A stretch of DNA of 64,000 nucleotides. Origin: Desulfosediminicola ganghwensis (GTDB taxonomy: Bacteria > Desulfobacterota > Desulfobulbia > Desulfobulbales > Desulfocapsaceae). The notes under the pieces were generated by a model. The model saw nothing but the letters and a program-made list of their open reading frames with translations. It was not told where the DNA came from and made no database searches. Positions 15,514 through 25,621 of the stretch are shown piece by piece; position 1 is the stretch's first letter, and each line of letters begins with the position of its first letter. The stretch is from positions 1,449,001 to 1,513,000 of the forward strand of contig NZ_CP050699.1 of the NCBI RefSeq assembly GCF_005116675.2, given 5' to 3'. Both the position numbers and the translations under genes were made by a program.

Positions 15514-18375
15514 ATGGAACCAAAACTGCTTAGCATACGCGGTGCGCGCATGCACAACCTGAAAAATATCGATGTTGACCTCCCTAGAAATAAACTGGTT
15601 GTTTTTACAGGTCTTTCCGGGTCCGGCAAATCGACCCTTGCTTTTGATACCCTCTATGCAGAAGGTCAGAGGCGTTATGTCGAGTCTCTTTCCACCTATG
15701 CCCGCCAGTTTCTCGGGCAGATGGATAAGCCGGATGTCGACTCGCTGGAAGGGCTTTCCCCCGCGGTTTCCATAGAACAGAAAACCACCAGCAAAAATCC
15801 GCGTTCCACTGTGGGAACTGTAACTGAGATTTATGATCATTTGCGTCTGCTCTATGCGAGATGTGGTCGGCCTCATTGCCCAGAGTGCGGTTCGGAAATT
15901 CAGGCCCAGTCCATTGAGGATATGGTCAATACGCTGATGGCTGAGCCGGAAGGCAAGAAAGTTATACTGATGGCCCCTCTGGTTACGGCCAGGAAAGGCC
16001 GCCATGAGCAGATACTGGCAAGAATTCGCAAGGAAGGTTTTGTCAGGGTTCGGGTCGATGGTGAGATTTACCATGCAGACGAGATCACTGCGCTTGAGAA
16101 GAATAAACGTCATACAATCGAAGTGGTCATTGACAGGCTGGTCATTAAGCCATCCATCAGGAGAAGACTGTCAGACTCTGTCAGCACAGCGGTGAAGGTG
16201 ACTGATGGCTTTTTGCTGGCCAACTACCCTGATGACAATTCAGAACAACTCTTCAGCGAGCATGCGGCCTGCCATAGTTGCGGAATTTCCATGCCGCAGA
16301 TTTCAACCCAGCTCTTTTCGTTTAACAACCCCCAAGGCGCGTGTCCTGAATGCAGTGGTCTTGGGGTAAACCAGTTTTTTGACGCATCTCTAGTAGTTCC
16401 GGATCAAAGTAAGTCTATAATTGATGGCGCTATCGCTCCGTGGGGGTGGCGTTCTGAGTCTACATATACTGGACAATTGCTCTCGGCTGTGGCCAAGCAT
16501 TATGGATTTCGTCTGAGCACTCCTTTTAGCAAGCTTGCACCTGAACACCAGAAGGTCATTCTGTTTGGGACAGGGGATGAAGAAATTCATTTCTATTACC
16601 AGAAGGGGCGGCGGGTAATGACCGCCGAAAAGAGTTTTGAAGGGGTTATTCCCCAGCTCGACCGGCGTTTCCACGAAACACAATCACCGATGATCCGCGA
16701 TGAACTCTCTAAATTCATGAATGAGCAGACCTGTTCGAAATGTAAGGGAGCCCGCCTGAAACCAGAGGCACTTGCGGTAAAAGTTGGCCCACATTCCATC
16801 TATGAGTTGACCAGATTTTCAATAGGCAAACTGCTCAATGAACTGCCGCTTCTGCCGTTTAACTCCAGGGAACGGAAGATCGGTGAACCGATTTTAAAAG
16901 AGATCGTAGACAGACTTTCATTTCTGGAAGATGTCGGCTTGAGCTATTTATCCCTGGAACGGCGGGCAGGGACCCTTTCGGGCGGCGAGGCCCAGCGAAT
17001 TCGCCTGGCATCCCAGATTGGTTCCAGGCTTGCAGGTGTCTTATACATTCTCGATGAGCCAAGTATAGGTTTGCACCAGAGGGATAACCAGAAACTGATT
17101 AATACCCTTATCGAATTGCGTGATCTTGGCAACAGCGTGATTGTCGTCGAGCACGACACGGATACTATTCTCGCCGCGGATCATATACTCGATATGGGAC
17201 CTGGTGCCGGAATCCATGGTGGAGAGGTGGTCTACGGGGGCGATGTGAAAGGGCTGCTGGCCGACGACACATCGGTAACAGGGGCGTATCTTTCCAATCG
17301 TAAACGCATTGAGGTTCCTGGAAAGCGCAGAAAAGTACACAAGAAAAAGTCGAACAACCTGGTGGTCAAGAACGCTACAACCAACAACCTCAAAGGGATT
17401 ACCGCCAATTTCCCTATTGGTGTCATGACCTGTGTAACAGGTGTCTCCGGTTCTGGTAAGAGTTCTCTGGTAATTGAGACGCTGTATGGGCTGGCCAAGA
17501 AGGGTCTGTCGCTGAGGCAGAATAAATTTGAAACAGAGGCTGGTGAAATTTCGGGGCTGCAGCATATTGATAAGATTGTCGATATTGATCAGAGCCCGAT
17601 TGGGCGTACCCCGAGATCAAACCCGGCGACGTATGCTGGAGTATTTACGCCGATTCGAGAACTGTTTTCCCGCTTGCCCGAATCTCGTGCCCGTGGATAC
17701 AAGCCGGGACGATTCAGCTTCAACATCAAAGGCGGACGCTGCGAGGCCTGTGATGGCGAGGGTGTAAACAAAATTGCCATGCACTTTCTACCCGATATTT
17801 ATGTGGTTTGTGAAACTTGCCAGGGCAAACGCTATAATACTGAGACCCTCGATATTCTCTATCGTGACAAAAACATCCACGAGGTTCTCAACATGACGGT
17901 GGCTGAAGCTCTGGAATTTTTCCAGAACATTCCGCCAATAAAGAACAGGCTCCAGACATTGTATGATGTGGGGTTGTCTTATATTAAGCTTGGGCAGTCA
18001 TCAGTTACGCTCTCGGGCGGTGAGGCACAGCGGGTGAAGCTTGGCCGGGAACTGTCTGGCCGGCCAAGTGGTAAGACACTTTATATTCTGGACGAGCCCA
18101 CAACTGGTCTTCACCCTGCAGATATTCAACATCTACTCAATGTTCTTGGACGGCTGGTTGAGCATGGGAACTCTGTTGTGATAATTGAGCATAACCTTGA
18201 TGTTGTAAAAACAGCAGACTGGATTATCGATGTCGGGCCGGAAGGCGGCGATGATGGTGGCGAGATAGTTGCGTGTGGCACCCCTGAAGATATCTCGTCA
18301 GTTCAGAATTCACATACAGGTCAATTTCTGCTGCCGGTTCTGGAACAGAATGTTACCGAGAACAGTTTGAACTGA
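15514..18375 (+). CDS. uvrA: excinuclease ABC subunit A
   Basis: A 953-residue damage-recognition ATPase of nucleotide excision repair. It has two ABC cassettes, each with Walker A ([12 protein letters not shown] near residue 31; [12 protein letters not shown] near 645), signature [12 protein letters not shown] / [12 protein letters not shown] and Walker B (ILDEPSIGL / ILDEPTTGL). Zinc-finger CxxC pairs are visible (CPECGSE, CHSCG...CPECSG, CSKCKG and CEACDGEG...CETCQGKR). Length is normal for UvrA. It works with UvrB and UvrC, which are not in the window. Confidence 0.98.
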   Translation: MEPKLLSIRGARMHNLKNIDVDLPRNKLVVFTGLSGSGKSTLAFDTLYAEGQRRYVESLSTYARQFLGQMDKPDVDSLEGLSPAVSIEQKTTSKNPRSTVGTVTEIYDHLRLLYARCGRPHCPECGSEIQAQSIEDMVNTLMAEPEGKKVILMAPLVTARKGRHEQILARIRKEGFVRVRVDGEIYHADEITALEKNKRHTIEVVIDRLVIKPSIRRRLSDSVSTAVKVTDGFLLANYPDDNSEQLFSEHAACHSCGISMPQISTQLFSFNNPQGACPECSGLGVNQFFDASLVVPDQSKSIIDGAIAPWGWRSESTYTGQLLSAVAKHYGFRLSTPFSKLAPEHQKVILFGTGDEEIHFYYQKGRRVMTAEKSFEGVIPQLDRRFHETQSPMIRDELSKFMNEQTCSKCKGARLKPEALAVKVGPHSIYELTRFSIGKLLNELPLLPFNSRERKIGEPILKEIVDRLSFLEDVGLSYLSLERRAGTLSGGEAQRIRLASQIGSRLAGVLYILDEPSIGLHQRDNQKLINTLIELRDLGNSVIVVEHDTDTILAADHILDMGPGAGIHGGEVVYGGDVKGLLADDTSVTGAYLSNRKRIEVPGKRRKVHKKKSNNLVVKNATTNNLKGITANFPIGVMTCVTGVSGSGKSSLVIETLYGLAKKGLSLRQNKFETEAGEISGLQHIDKIVDIDQSPIGRTPRSNPATYAGVFTPIRELFSRLPESRARGYKPGRFSFNIKGGRCEACDGEGVNKIAMHFLPDIYVVCETCQGKRYNTETLDILYRDKNIHEVLNMTVAEALEFFQNIPPIKNRLQTLYDVGLSYIKLGQSSVTLSGGEAQRVKLGRELSGRPSGKTLYILDEPTTGLHPADIQHLLNVLGRLVEHGNSVVIIEHNLDVVKTADWIIDVGPEGGDDGGEIVACGTPEDISSVQNSHTGQFLLPVLEQNVTENSLN

Positions 18376-18508
18376 AATCTGTCGAAAAGCTTGAATGATG
18401 TGGTCAAGTGCGGTTAAATGCCATCCGACCACTTGAATATGCGTTGGACGAAACATTTAAATATCCAATACATCAATTACATAACTATAAAGAAAAACGA
18501 GGGAGATA

Positions 18509-18988
18509 ATGGCTGAAAATACCGACAACCAACAATCAGCTCCACGTCCGGAGTTCCGCATGCAGAAAATGTTCATCAAAGATCTTTCCTTTGAGAACCC
18601 AAATGCTCCGGAAGTATACATTACCCAGCAGAAATCTGAGCCAAAGGTAGAGCTGAATCTCAACCTCAATCACAAGAAGATCGATGATGATCATTTTGAG
18701 GTTGCGTTGCAGGTTTATGCCAAAGTTTCTTCCAAAGATGATGATAAGGCGCTTTTTATTCTCGAGATTGAGCATGCAGGTATTTTCCTGGTAAAGAACA
18801 TCCCTGCAGAGCATGTGGAGATGGTTCTTGGCGTTGACTGCCCAACCCTGCTGTTCCCATTCACCCGCCAGATCGTCAGCCAGATCACCGTGGATGGTGG
18901 TTTCTCTCCATTCCTTATGGAGCCTGTGAACTTCATGGCTCTTTTCCAGAATGCCAAGGCGAAGAAAGAGGCAAGCCAGAACAATTAA
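18509..18988 (+). CDS. secB: protein-export chaperone SecB
   Basis: A 159-residue cytosolic chaperone homologous to E. coli SecB. Family features are QKMFIKDLSFENPNAP (about 19-34), VELNLNLNHKKIDDDHFEVAL, LEIEHAGIFLVKNIP and the C-terminal PFTRQIVSQITVDGGFSPFL. It keeps preproteins unfolded and hands them to SecA. The ATG at 18509 has GAGGGAG upstream. Single gene closed by the terminator at 19014-19049. Confidence 0.95.
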   Translation: MAENTDNQQSAPRPEFRMQKMFIKDLSFENPNAPEVYITQQKSEPKVELNLNLNHKKIDDDHFEVALQVYAKVSSKDDDKALFILEIEHAGIFLVKNIPAEHVEMVLGVDCPTLLFPFTRQIVSQITVDGGFSPFLMEPVNFMALFQNAKAKKEASQNN

Positions 18989-19013
18989 TCTGTTCAGGTT
19001 TCCTTGAAAATAG

Positions 19014-19049
19014 AAAAGGGGAATGCTCAATTGAGCATTCCCCTTTTTT
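19014..19049. terminator. bidirectional terminator, secB / pilus operon end
   Basis: AAAAGGGGAATGCTCAA pairs perfectly with TTGAGCATTCCCCTTTT, with a T run on the plus strand and an A run (T on minus) on the other side. It lies between the convergent secB and the lipoprotein gene at 19081. Confidence 0.9.
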
Positions 19050-19080
19050 CGTTTGGAGAGACTTGTATTAAGAGTTCCAG

Positions 19081-20097
19081 CTAAAGGAAGGTGTAGATAA
19101 CAAAGTTGTCTACAAGCGTAGTTACACCTTTCTCGATGGCTTTGTTGAACAGGGTGTCATACTGGTTGTCGGCATAAACAGATTCCGGAGATACCAGCAC
19201 TCTTATGCGGTTGGTGTATACCACGTTTCCGGTTGCTGCTTCCTGAACCCAGATACGGAGCTGGACGGCTGCCTGGTCGACACGGTTCTGGTAGGATTGC
19301 TTGCCGGCAAACATACCGACAGAGCCCCAGAGGATGGCATTGGCGGTATCTCCACCGCTGATACCGAGAATCTCGTCACCCTCGCCCCACGGTGAACCAA
19401 CATTGTGACCGATGATTCCACCTAAAATTCCGCCAGTGAGCATGTTGTTGGTTTCATCGTATTCATCGGAGCTGGCAAAACCAAAGGCGAGGCGATTGGC
19501 ACTGTTGTTGACGAATGGAATTATACCTTTTTTCCAGGGAACCCATTCTGTATCCTGACGGGTCTTGTATTCAAGGATACGACCACGGACAATGTAATCA
19601 GCGTCGAATTGGCGACCGATCTTGGCGACAGTCTGTTTGGTGAGGCCGTGGGTGCCTGGACTGCTAACTGCCTCATTCTGATTTTTAAAGGATTGTTCGT
19701 TGTAATGAGTCAGGATTGAGGTCATGGTATCAGACCAATCCCCTGAGTTGATTTCCTGGCTGAGTGAGCTTGAACCAATTGACTCGTACGGCATTAAGGC
19801 AATTACATTTTGGTTCACTAAATATTGAAAGACATCTTCCTGAATCGGCAACCCAAAACCGTTAGCAGACAACCTGTCGACAAGCGTCTCGGTGACCATC
19901 ATGTTGCGTCGATGGGCGGAGTCTATCGCATCGCCTTGCGAATAATCCGCAAATGGTAGAATAACTACTGTCTTGCCGTAACCTGGGGCATTGGGGCCTG
20001 GGTTTTCAGGTACGTTCAGGGTTTCTATCACTGTTTGTCCACAACCTGTAAGAGCCAGTGTAAGAATACCTAATAAAAAAATTCTGAGCCTCTCCAT
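19081..20097 (-). CDS. CsgG/TolB-N-like lipoprotein in pilus operon
   Basis: A 338-residue lipoprotein with lipobox LTGC at about residue 19. The N-terminal mature part has TVVILPFADYSQGDAIDS and later FDADYIVRGRILEY, a pattern seen in CsgG, FlgT and TolB-N like outer-membrane-associated proteins. A glycine-rich segment (MLTGGILGGIIGHNVGSPWG) follows, then a beta-rich region with VQLRIWVQEAATGNVVYTNR. The ATG at 20097 has TAGGAG 6 nt upstream and is better than the TTG at 20103. It is the last gene of the pilM-led operon, 43 nt after the secretin, and so may help assemble or stabilise the secretin. No named family is certain. Confidence 0.75.
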   Translation of the reverse strand: MERLRIFLLGILTLALTGCGQTVIETLNVPENPGPNAPGYGKTVVILPFADYSQGDAIDSAHRRNMMVTETLVDRLSANGFGLPIQEDVFQYLVNQNVIALMPYESIGSSSLSQEINSGDWSDTMTSILTHYNEQSFKNQNEAVSSPGTHGLTKQTVAKIGRQFDADYIVRGRILEYKTRQDTEWVPWKKGIIPFVNNSANRLAFGFASSDEYDETNNMLTGGILGGIIGHNVGSPWGEGDEILGISGGDTANAILWGSVGMFAGKQSYQNRVDQAAVQLRIWVQEAATGNVVYTNRIRVLVSPESVYADNQYDTLFNKAIEKGVTTLVDNFVIYTFL

Positions 20098-20146
20098 GAT
20101 CAACTCCTAACGTGTATTTGATAATTGATGTCCGATAAGGATGTAT

Positions 20147-21826
20147 TTAGATGATTACTGGGCGCAAAAGAATTATAAGCTCTCGCTTAGTTTTAATTTT
20201 CTCCTTATAGCCGAATAAGTACTTAATAACTGGTATATCTCCAACTACCGGAGCAAATGCGTCTTGAGTATCATCAACGTTACTAATCAATCCTCCAATT
20301 ACCAGCATGTCACCATTTTTAACACGTACTGTTGTGCTCATCTCCCGGACATTGACAATTGGTAAGCCGACTTCGGCACCATCAGGTCCAATGGGCTGAT
20401 ATGTAATAGGTTCTTCAAGTTCAGAGGTTACAGGAACAAGGTTCATGATAATTTCATCATCATCAAGAATGGTAGCGGTCAGTGCCATTCCAATTCCAGA
20501 TAGTATTCGTTCTGTTTCAGCAGAGTATGTAGTGATACCATTTTCTATATCTCTGTCGGCCTCTACTCTGTCAATGTAGGTAACGTTACGGCCAACGGTG
20601 ATCAAGGCTGGTTGCCCGTTCATTACACTGATTTTCGGGTTAGACAGTATTTGGGTATTACCTTGTTCTTTTAGGGCGTTAAGGAAAACGCCAAATTCAG
20701 CTGATTTTAAGGTGATGCTTGATATGAAATCGCTGCCTGCAGAAGGATAGATTTGCCCTGTAACGGGATCGCCGAAGTTAACCATACCTGAAACAGGGAA
20801 GTCTTTAAGAACGCTGCTCCAATTAATGCCAATTGATGATGAATCGTTTAATTGAACTTCGACTATCTTTGCCTCAATAGTGATCTGCTTATAAAGTTCT
20901 TTTTTAAGAGTAACAAAATAAGCGTCGAGTCGTTCGAGTAAGGGGCGTGGAGCAGAAACGGTTACAACGCCTATGGGCTTGTCGATGATGTACATCGAGC
21001 CACCGCTGGAAATTTGACGGGTCGCTAATTGACCATCACTATCGGTTTCCTGATCTGTTGTATTAGAATTATCGGTAGCAGCAGGGGGGGCAGTAGCCTG
21101 GGTAAAAGCTCGTGTGTTCCAGGTGTTAATGATTGCATCCATGTTGTCCTGAACATTCTTCCAGATATCAAATTCATTATCAGAGCTTTTTAATGATATC
21201 GTTCCATCTATATCTGTTCCGCTTGAATCGCCGCCTAAAACATTACCGCCAGTACCGGTGGAGTATCTCTGGTTGGTAAAAGGCATGGCAATATGATAGC
21301 GGCGGGTTTCTTTATACTTTACGACAACTGTATTTCCCTGTACCTCATGGAAGTAGTCGACCTGGCGAAGCAGGTTGTCGATAGAGTCGTAGAAATCGTC
21401 GTTGGCACTGATATCGACGTCGACCAGTACCTTCTGGTCAACATCACTGGCCCAGGATACATTCATTCCCTTGAGTGCGGCGAGGCGTTTGAGGATATCC
21501 CAGAGAGGCTGGGGGCCCCGGGTGGATCGAATTGAGGCACCCACCTTGATCGAGGTGATCTCCTCTTCTTCCAGCGTATCCTTACCTTCCATATCGAGCA
21601 TATAGCTTGGAGTCTGATAACGGACTGGTAGAGTAAGTGGCCCCTCGGGTGCTTGTGCCAATACCCGGGGTTGGGCCAGTGGTTCTTCAACGATTGCAGA
21701 CTGTTCTGCAGCCGGTGCGGGTGCAGGGGTTGCATCTGCCCCATCGGGAGAGTGCTTGCAAGCATTGAGGCTGGTAAGAAGAAGTACCAGGCTGCCGGCT
21801 AGAAAAATGTTTTTTATGGACATCAT
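20147..21826 (-). CDS. lipoprotein secretin, MshL/PilQ-like
   Basis: A 559-residue outer-membrane secretin with a lipobox (SLNAC, Cys about 23). The N-terminal half has an STN-like segment (WDILKRLAALKGMNVSWAS) and an N1-type fold. A long Ser/Thr/Ala-rich insert follows, then the secretin core: ITIEAKIVEVQLNDSSSIGI, GNTQILSNPKISVMNGQPA, TVRVKNGDMLVIGGL and a C-terminal KRELIILLRPVII. It forms the gated ring through which type IV or MSHA-type pili exit. The AMIN domains usually found in PilQ are absent here and sit in the separate upstream gene at 21896. Overall organisation resembles MshL. Confidence 0.88.
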   Translation of the reverse strand: MMSIKNIFLAGSLVLLLTSLNACKHSPDGADATPAPAPAAEQSAIVEEPLAQPRVLAQAPEGPLTLPVRYQTPSYMLDMEGKDTLEEEEITSIKVGASIRSTRGPQPLWDILKRLAALKGMNVSWASDVDQKVLVDVDISANDDFYDSIDNLLRQVDYFHEVQGNTVVVKYKETRRYHIAMPFTNQRYSTGTGGNVLGGDSSGTDIDGTISLKSSDNEFDIWKNVQDNMDAIINTWNTRAFTQATAPPAATDNSNTTDQETDSDGQLATRQISSGGSMYIIDKPIGVVTVSAPRPLLERLDAYFVTLKKELYKQITIEAKIVEVQLNDSSSIGINWSSVLKDFPVSGMVNFGDPVTGQIYPSAGSDFISSITLKSAEFGVFLNALKEQGNTQILSNPKISVMNGQPALITVGRNVTYIDRVEADRDIENGITTYSAETERILSGIGMALTATILDDDEIIMNLVPVTSELEEPITYQPIGPDGAEVGLPIVNVREMSTTVRVKNGDMLVIGGLISNVDDTQDAFAPVVGDIPVIKYLFGYKEKIKTKRELIILLRPVII

Positions 21827-21895
21827 AAAAACCTCGTGGTGCTGTCTATCAATTGTAAGAGAAATTGACCAAATTTATTCTGGAACTCGAACCTA

Positions 21896-23806
21896 TTAAT
21901 TACCTGCCGCAACACGTTCTTGAATATACTCCTTCAAGTCTGGACGAAGTTGATATCCGGAAGTAATGATCGCGCTGTATTCTTTAACTGCCTGTTCACT
22001 GTTCCCGATCTTATCGTATATACGGGCTCTGGTGAGCATGGTGTCGAGAGTCTCACCATAATATTTGTGATATTGGTTGATCAATTTAAGTGCAGCCTGA
22101 TGCTGATTGTTGGATTCATTGAAGGCTGCAAAACTGAAGAGAGCTTCTTTCAGGGGAGGCTCCTGACTGACTGCTTGCATGAAGTACTCTGAAGCCTCAC
22201 CAGTGCGTTGCATATTGGCAAGGCCGATTGCAGCATAGAGGGCGGCACGGCTATTTGTTGGGTCGGCTTCGAGTGCTTTTTTTGCGCAATAGACCGCTTT
22301 GGCATTCATGCCCATATGAACGAGGTAGATTGTGGCCATACGGTTGTGGATGTTAGAATTCGTAGGCCACAGTTCGACAGCTTCTTCATAGAGTTTGACT
22401 GCTCGCTCATAATTCTGTTTGTCATCCGCAGCTTTTGCCACCTTGAGAATCTCTTTTGCTTTCATGAGTTCAGGTGTTTGAGTCGCTGTCTGTTCGATGA
22501 TGAGAGCTTCCTGTTCAACGACCTGCAGGTCAGCTTCAAAAGAGAGATTGTCAACCGCTCGTTCAGGCCACTCAAAAGCTTTCTTTTTTGGGTAGATAAC
22601 GATGGTGTTAAAACGCTCTTCCTTGACCAGGTCATGGAGGTTCAGGATCACATCCAGGGCGAAATCCCAGGGAACATCGCTTAAGGCAAGGGTCACGGTG
22701 CCGGCAACACCTTCGTCTACGATGATGTTGAGATCTGTGATCTGCCTGAACAGACGGAAGACATTGTGAATGTCAATTTTATAGAAATCGACACTGATCC
22801 GCTGATTGTTGTAGCCGGAGAACGCAAAAGTGTCCTGAAGGGATGGTACCGTATCTGCTTTTGGAATGCCTGGAGATGAGCCTGGCTTGACTTTCGCAAG
22901 AAGGTCGCTTGATGATTCGATCAACTCATCGAGGGTTGAGTCAGCGTTGGCAGGCACTGAGGAGCGGCTGCCGGTTGCCGAGACAGTTCCAGCCCCGAGG
23001 TTGTTTTTGACAATGACTTTGAGCCCCTGTTCGGTGTTTTGAATGTCGTAATCAAAAATTTCAGTCGTGGCTGAATCAAAGACTATCCTTGCACCTGCTC
23101 CGCGTTCAGCGACCCGGATTTTGTCGACAGCGGTGCCAACGTATTTCTCACGAAGTAATTCGATGATAGAGACGTCTGAAATATCGATGAACATCCTGGC
23201 GGGTTTGTCACCTTCACCGGCCAGTGTGGCAGTTTTGTAGCTTGTTACCGGAGCTGTCGAAGAAAGCAGAATTGTCGTTTCCATCTCATTTTTGCTGATT
23301 TGAAAATCGGTAATGGATGGAACCGATGGGGTGTTGAGTTTCAATCGCTCATTGCGATCCTCATCGGCCGGTGCTATGACAATCGAGATATTGTTACCGT
23401 TTCGGTTAACGGTATAGTCATGGGAATCGGCGATGGCGATTTCAAAGCGAGTGACCTGCGGGTCCTGATCAGAGAGAGTGGTAACAGTCATCTGGCCCAC
23501 AGGGTTTTGGACAATCAGAGGGGCGGTGGTTGACACGCCTTCATCAAAAACAGCACCTGCGACATTGACAACCACCCTGAACGGAGCAAACAGCTCTGAC
23601 ACCGTGTATGGTGGGATAGATTTACCAACAATGTCTATTGAAAGAGTGTTGTTTGCAAATTTTGATTCAAGTGCGGAAATGTGATATTTCTGCAGTGCTG
23701 TAGCATTTTCTGCCTCCTGAGCGAAAACCTCGGCTCTACCGGATAGCAGGATAATGGTCAGCACAGAAAGAACGGCCAATTGGGAAATTGCAGACCTCGC
23801 GTACAT
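21896..23806 (-). CDS. AMIN-AMIN-STN-TPR protein, split PilQ N-terminal part
   Basis: A 636-residue exported protein (signal peptide about 1-29). Two AMIN-like beta domains (about 40-135 and 160-265) resemble the peptidoglycan-binding N terminus of PilQ. Next is a secretin STN domain (ISVDFYKIDIHNVFRLFRQI, then LALSDVPWDFALDVIL, about 335-405). Instead of a secretin barrel, the C terminus has four to five TPR units (about 450-625, e.g. YERAVKLYEEAVELWPTNSN). The start is 3 nt from the pilP stop, so the genes are tightly coupled. It probably bridges peptidoglycan, PilP and the lipoprotein secretin encoded next. Confidence 0.82.
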   Translation of the reverse strand: MYARSAISQLAVLSVLTIILLSGRAEVFAQEAENATALQKYHISALESKFANNTLSIDIVGKSIPPYTVSELFAPFRVVVNVAGAVFDEGVSTTAPLIVQNPVGQMTVTTLSDQDPQVTRFEIAIADSHDYTVNRNGNNISIVIAPADEDRNERLKLNTPSVPSITDFQISKNEMETTILLSSTAPVTSYKTATLAGEGDKPARMFIDISDVSIIELLREKYVGTAVDKIRVAERGAGARIVFDSATTEIFDYDIQNTEQGLKVIVKNNLGAGTVSATGSRSSVPANADSTLDELIESSSDLLAKVKPGSSPGIPKADTVPSLQDTFAFSGYNNQRISVDFYKIDIHNVFRLFRQITDLNIIVDEGVAGTVTLALSDVPWDFALDVILNLHDLVKEERFNTIVIYPKKKAFEWPERAVDNLSFEADLQVVEQEALIIEQTATQTPELMKAKEILKVAKAADDKQNYERAVKLYEEAVELWPTNSNIHNRMATIYLVHMGMNAKAVYCAKKALEADPTNSRAALYAAIGLANMQRTGEASEYFMQAVSQEPPLKEALFSFAAFNESNNQHQAALKLINQYHKYYGETLDTMLTRARIYDKIGNSEQAVKEYSAIITSGYQLRPDLKEYIQERVAAGN

Positions 23807-23809
23807 TAT

Positions 23810-24352
23810 TTACTCCTCTCCCTCTTTCTTGAGAACCATAACGGTTTTAGTAACTATTTTTCTTCCGGATCGGGTTTCCGCTGTTTCCTCGATAAAGACT
23901 TTGTTCGGAATGATGTCTATAACGGTGCCACGCCTTCCGATTTTAGTCCCTACTGAAATGATGTATCCCTTACCGGTAAAATCCTCGACCATGGCGAACT
24001 GCTTTCCGCCACTTTTCAACATTCCCACTAGGTTGAGCTGGCCCGGCTCAAAAAGCTGCATGCCGGTTAACGTGACTTTCTTTTCGACAATTTCATCTGG
24101 TTGTACTTCGTTGGTAGTCGATTTGGTTGAGATAAAAGGCACGAATGGGTCTTTACGGTTCTCCAGGATGTATTCAAAATTCTCCTGAGAGGTTACAGCG
24201 GCGATCTCAATTTCACCATTTTGAGATTCTGCTGCTGAACCTGGCAATGGCAAAGAGATCAGCAGAGCGAGTGTAGACCCAGCAAGGCAGGTTCTCTTGC
24301 CTGTTTTGTGCGGGAAAAGAAATCCGAGTATTGAATGTTTCATAGAATACAT
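23810..24352 (-). CDS. pilP: type IV pilus assembly lipoprotein-like PilP
   Basis: A 180-residue exported protein (signal sequence near residues 20-42). The mature part has NRKDPFVPFI and QLNLVGMLKSGGKQFAMVED, GKGYIISVGTKIGRRGTVID, the PilP core that contacts the secretin N domains and PilN/PilO. A second ATG at 24343 is equally plausible as start. It lies 14 nt after pilO. Confidence 0.88.
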   Translation of the reverse strand: MYSMKHSILGFLFPHKTGKRTCLAGSTLALLISLPLPGSAAESQNGEIEIAAVTSQENFEYILENRKDPFVPFISTKSTTNEVQPDEIVEKKVTLTGMQLFEPGQLNLVGMLKSGGKQFAMVEDFTGKGYIISVGTKIGRRGTVIDIIPNKVFIEETAETRSGRKIVTKTVMVLKKEGEE

Positions 24353-24366
24353 CTTCCAGTTAGCTT

Positions 24367-24987
24367 TTATCTCTTCTTTTTGTTCTGCTTTGGAAGCTCT
24401 TTATTGGTAAACTGATACGTTACCAGCCTGCAGTCTGAATTCAGTAGCATTTCACCGCCTTCAAGCTTAGGCGAACTCATTTTTACATTGGAAACCGAAA
24501 CTATGCGCTCGAGCTTGCTGACCCTGTCGAAAAAAGCCCCGACGTTGTGATATGGGCCACGTACGTTTATTGAAACTGGTATTTCGGCATAAAAATCTCT
24601 CGGTACGCTTGGCATTGGTTTGAACTGGATGAAATCCAGGCCGGCATGTCTTCCGAGGGACGAGATATCGCGAAGGAGCTGGGGGATTTCTTTTTCTTTC
24701 GGAAGAAGCAAAGATTTTTCAGCAAACTCATTTTGCACCTGTGCAAGGTCTGCCTCAAGCTTGGGGAGATCTTTAGCTCTGTTCTGTACTTTGTGGAGTT
24801 GAGTGGTGAGTTGGCGTTTTTTGTTCTCAAGTCTTTCTATTTCTTCAAAGTTTGGGCTGAGAAAAAAGAGATAGAAAATAAGTGCTGGAAGGACGAATAC
24901 AGCAACGGCCAAGAGAATCTTGAATTTTTTCTCGAGGGGAATGTATTTGGTATCTATGAAATTATTAATTGCTTCGTTCTTTTTCAT
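24367..24987 (-). CDS. pilO: type IV pilus inner-membrane protein PilO
   Basis: A 206-residue bitopic protein with one N-terminal transmembrane helix (about 24-46), a coiled coil (about 50-95, LENKKRQLTTQLHKVQNRAK) and a ferredoxin-like periplasmic domain with GLDFIQFKPM and VNVRGPYHNVGAFFDRVSKLERIV, typical of PilO. It pairs with PilN and binds PilP. Gap to pilN 17 nt. Confidence 0.92.
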   Translation of the reverse strand: MKKNEAINNFIDTKYIPLEKKFKILLAVAVFVLPALIFYLFFLSPNFEEIERLENKKRQLTTQLHKVQNRAKDLPKLEADLAQVQNEFAEKSLLLPKEKEIPQLLRDISSLGRHAGLDFIQFKPMPSVPRDFYAEIPVSINVRGPYHNVGAFFDRVSKLERIVSVSNVKMSSPKLEGGEMLLNSDCRLVTYQFTNKELPKQNKKKR

Positions 24988-25004
24988 ACCGTAAGTACTC
25001 GAGG

Positions 25005-25592
25005 TTATTTTTTCGCTTTAGCGACACTTTCTTCACCAGCCTTTGGCTGTGGCTGAGCGACACTGCATCTTAATGAGAAACTTTTCAAATCCCTGCCGGC
25101 GATTTTCTTCAGCGACGAGTCAGTGAGATCAACTGATTTTACAAAATCAGAGGCTTTCAGTATGTCCATGAACTGCGCCACAGTCTGATTATCGAGTGCG
25201 ACACCAGACAGTTGGAGTGAACTACCCTGCTGGTTGAGAGAAAGCAGCCATAAACGCTCATTGTCGACTCTGTTTGCAACCTCATCAAGTACTCTGACTG
25301 TAAGAGAAGAGTCTGATTTCAGTTTGTCGATTACCGCTGTCTTTCGCTGAAGTTCCGCCATTGTTTTCTCAATTTCCTTGATTTTTGCCAGCGGTTTATT
25401 GTATTTGCGAATCTCAGCATTAAGAGTGTTGATGTTCCCATTCAGGGAATTGACTTTTCCAGTCTGGATAGAAAAGACAATCCCGAATAGGCCGAGAAAT
25501 AAAACAAAGCCGGCCAGGACAGCAAAGATCTGACGGAGTGCATTTGCCCTTTGTTTAAGTTGCCGAACAGGGAGCAGGTTGATTCGAATCAT
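25005..25592 (-). CDS. pilN: type IV pilus inner-membrane protein PilN
   Basis: A 195-residue protein starting MIRINLLPVRQ, the conserved cytoplasmic PilM-binding motif of PilN. One transmembrane helix (about 23-45), a coiled coil and a PilO-like periplasmic domain (RVDNERLWLLSLNQQGSSLQLSG region) follow. The end is lysine-rich. It lies 29 nt after pilM. Confidence 0.93.
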   Translation of the reverse strand: MIRINLLPVRQLKQRANALRQIFAVLAGFVLFLGLFGIVFSIQTGKVNSLNGNINTLNAEIRKYNKPLAKIKEIEKTMAELQRKTAVIDKLKSDSSLTVRVLDEVANRVDNERLWLLSLNQQGSSLQLSGVALDNQTVAQFMDILKASDFVKSVDLTDSSLKKIAGRDLKSFSLRCSVAQPQPKAGEESVAKAKK

Positions 25593-25621
25593 AACTCTTC
25601 CATGATCGGGCCCACTGGCCC

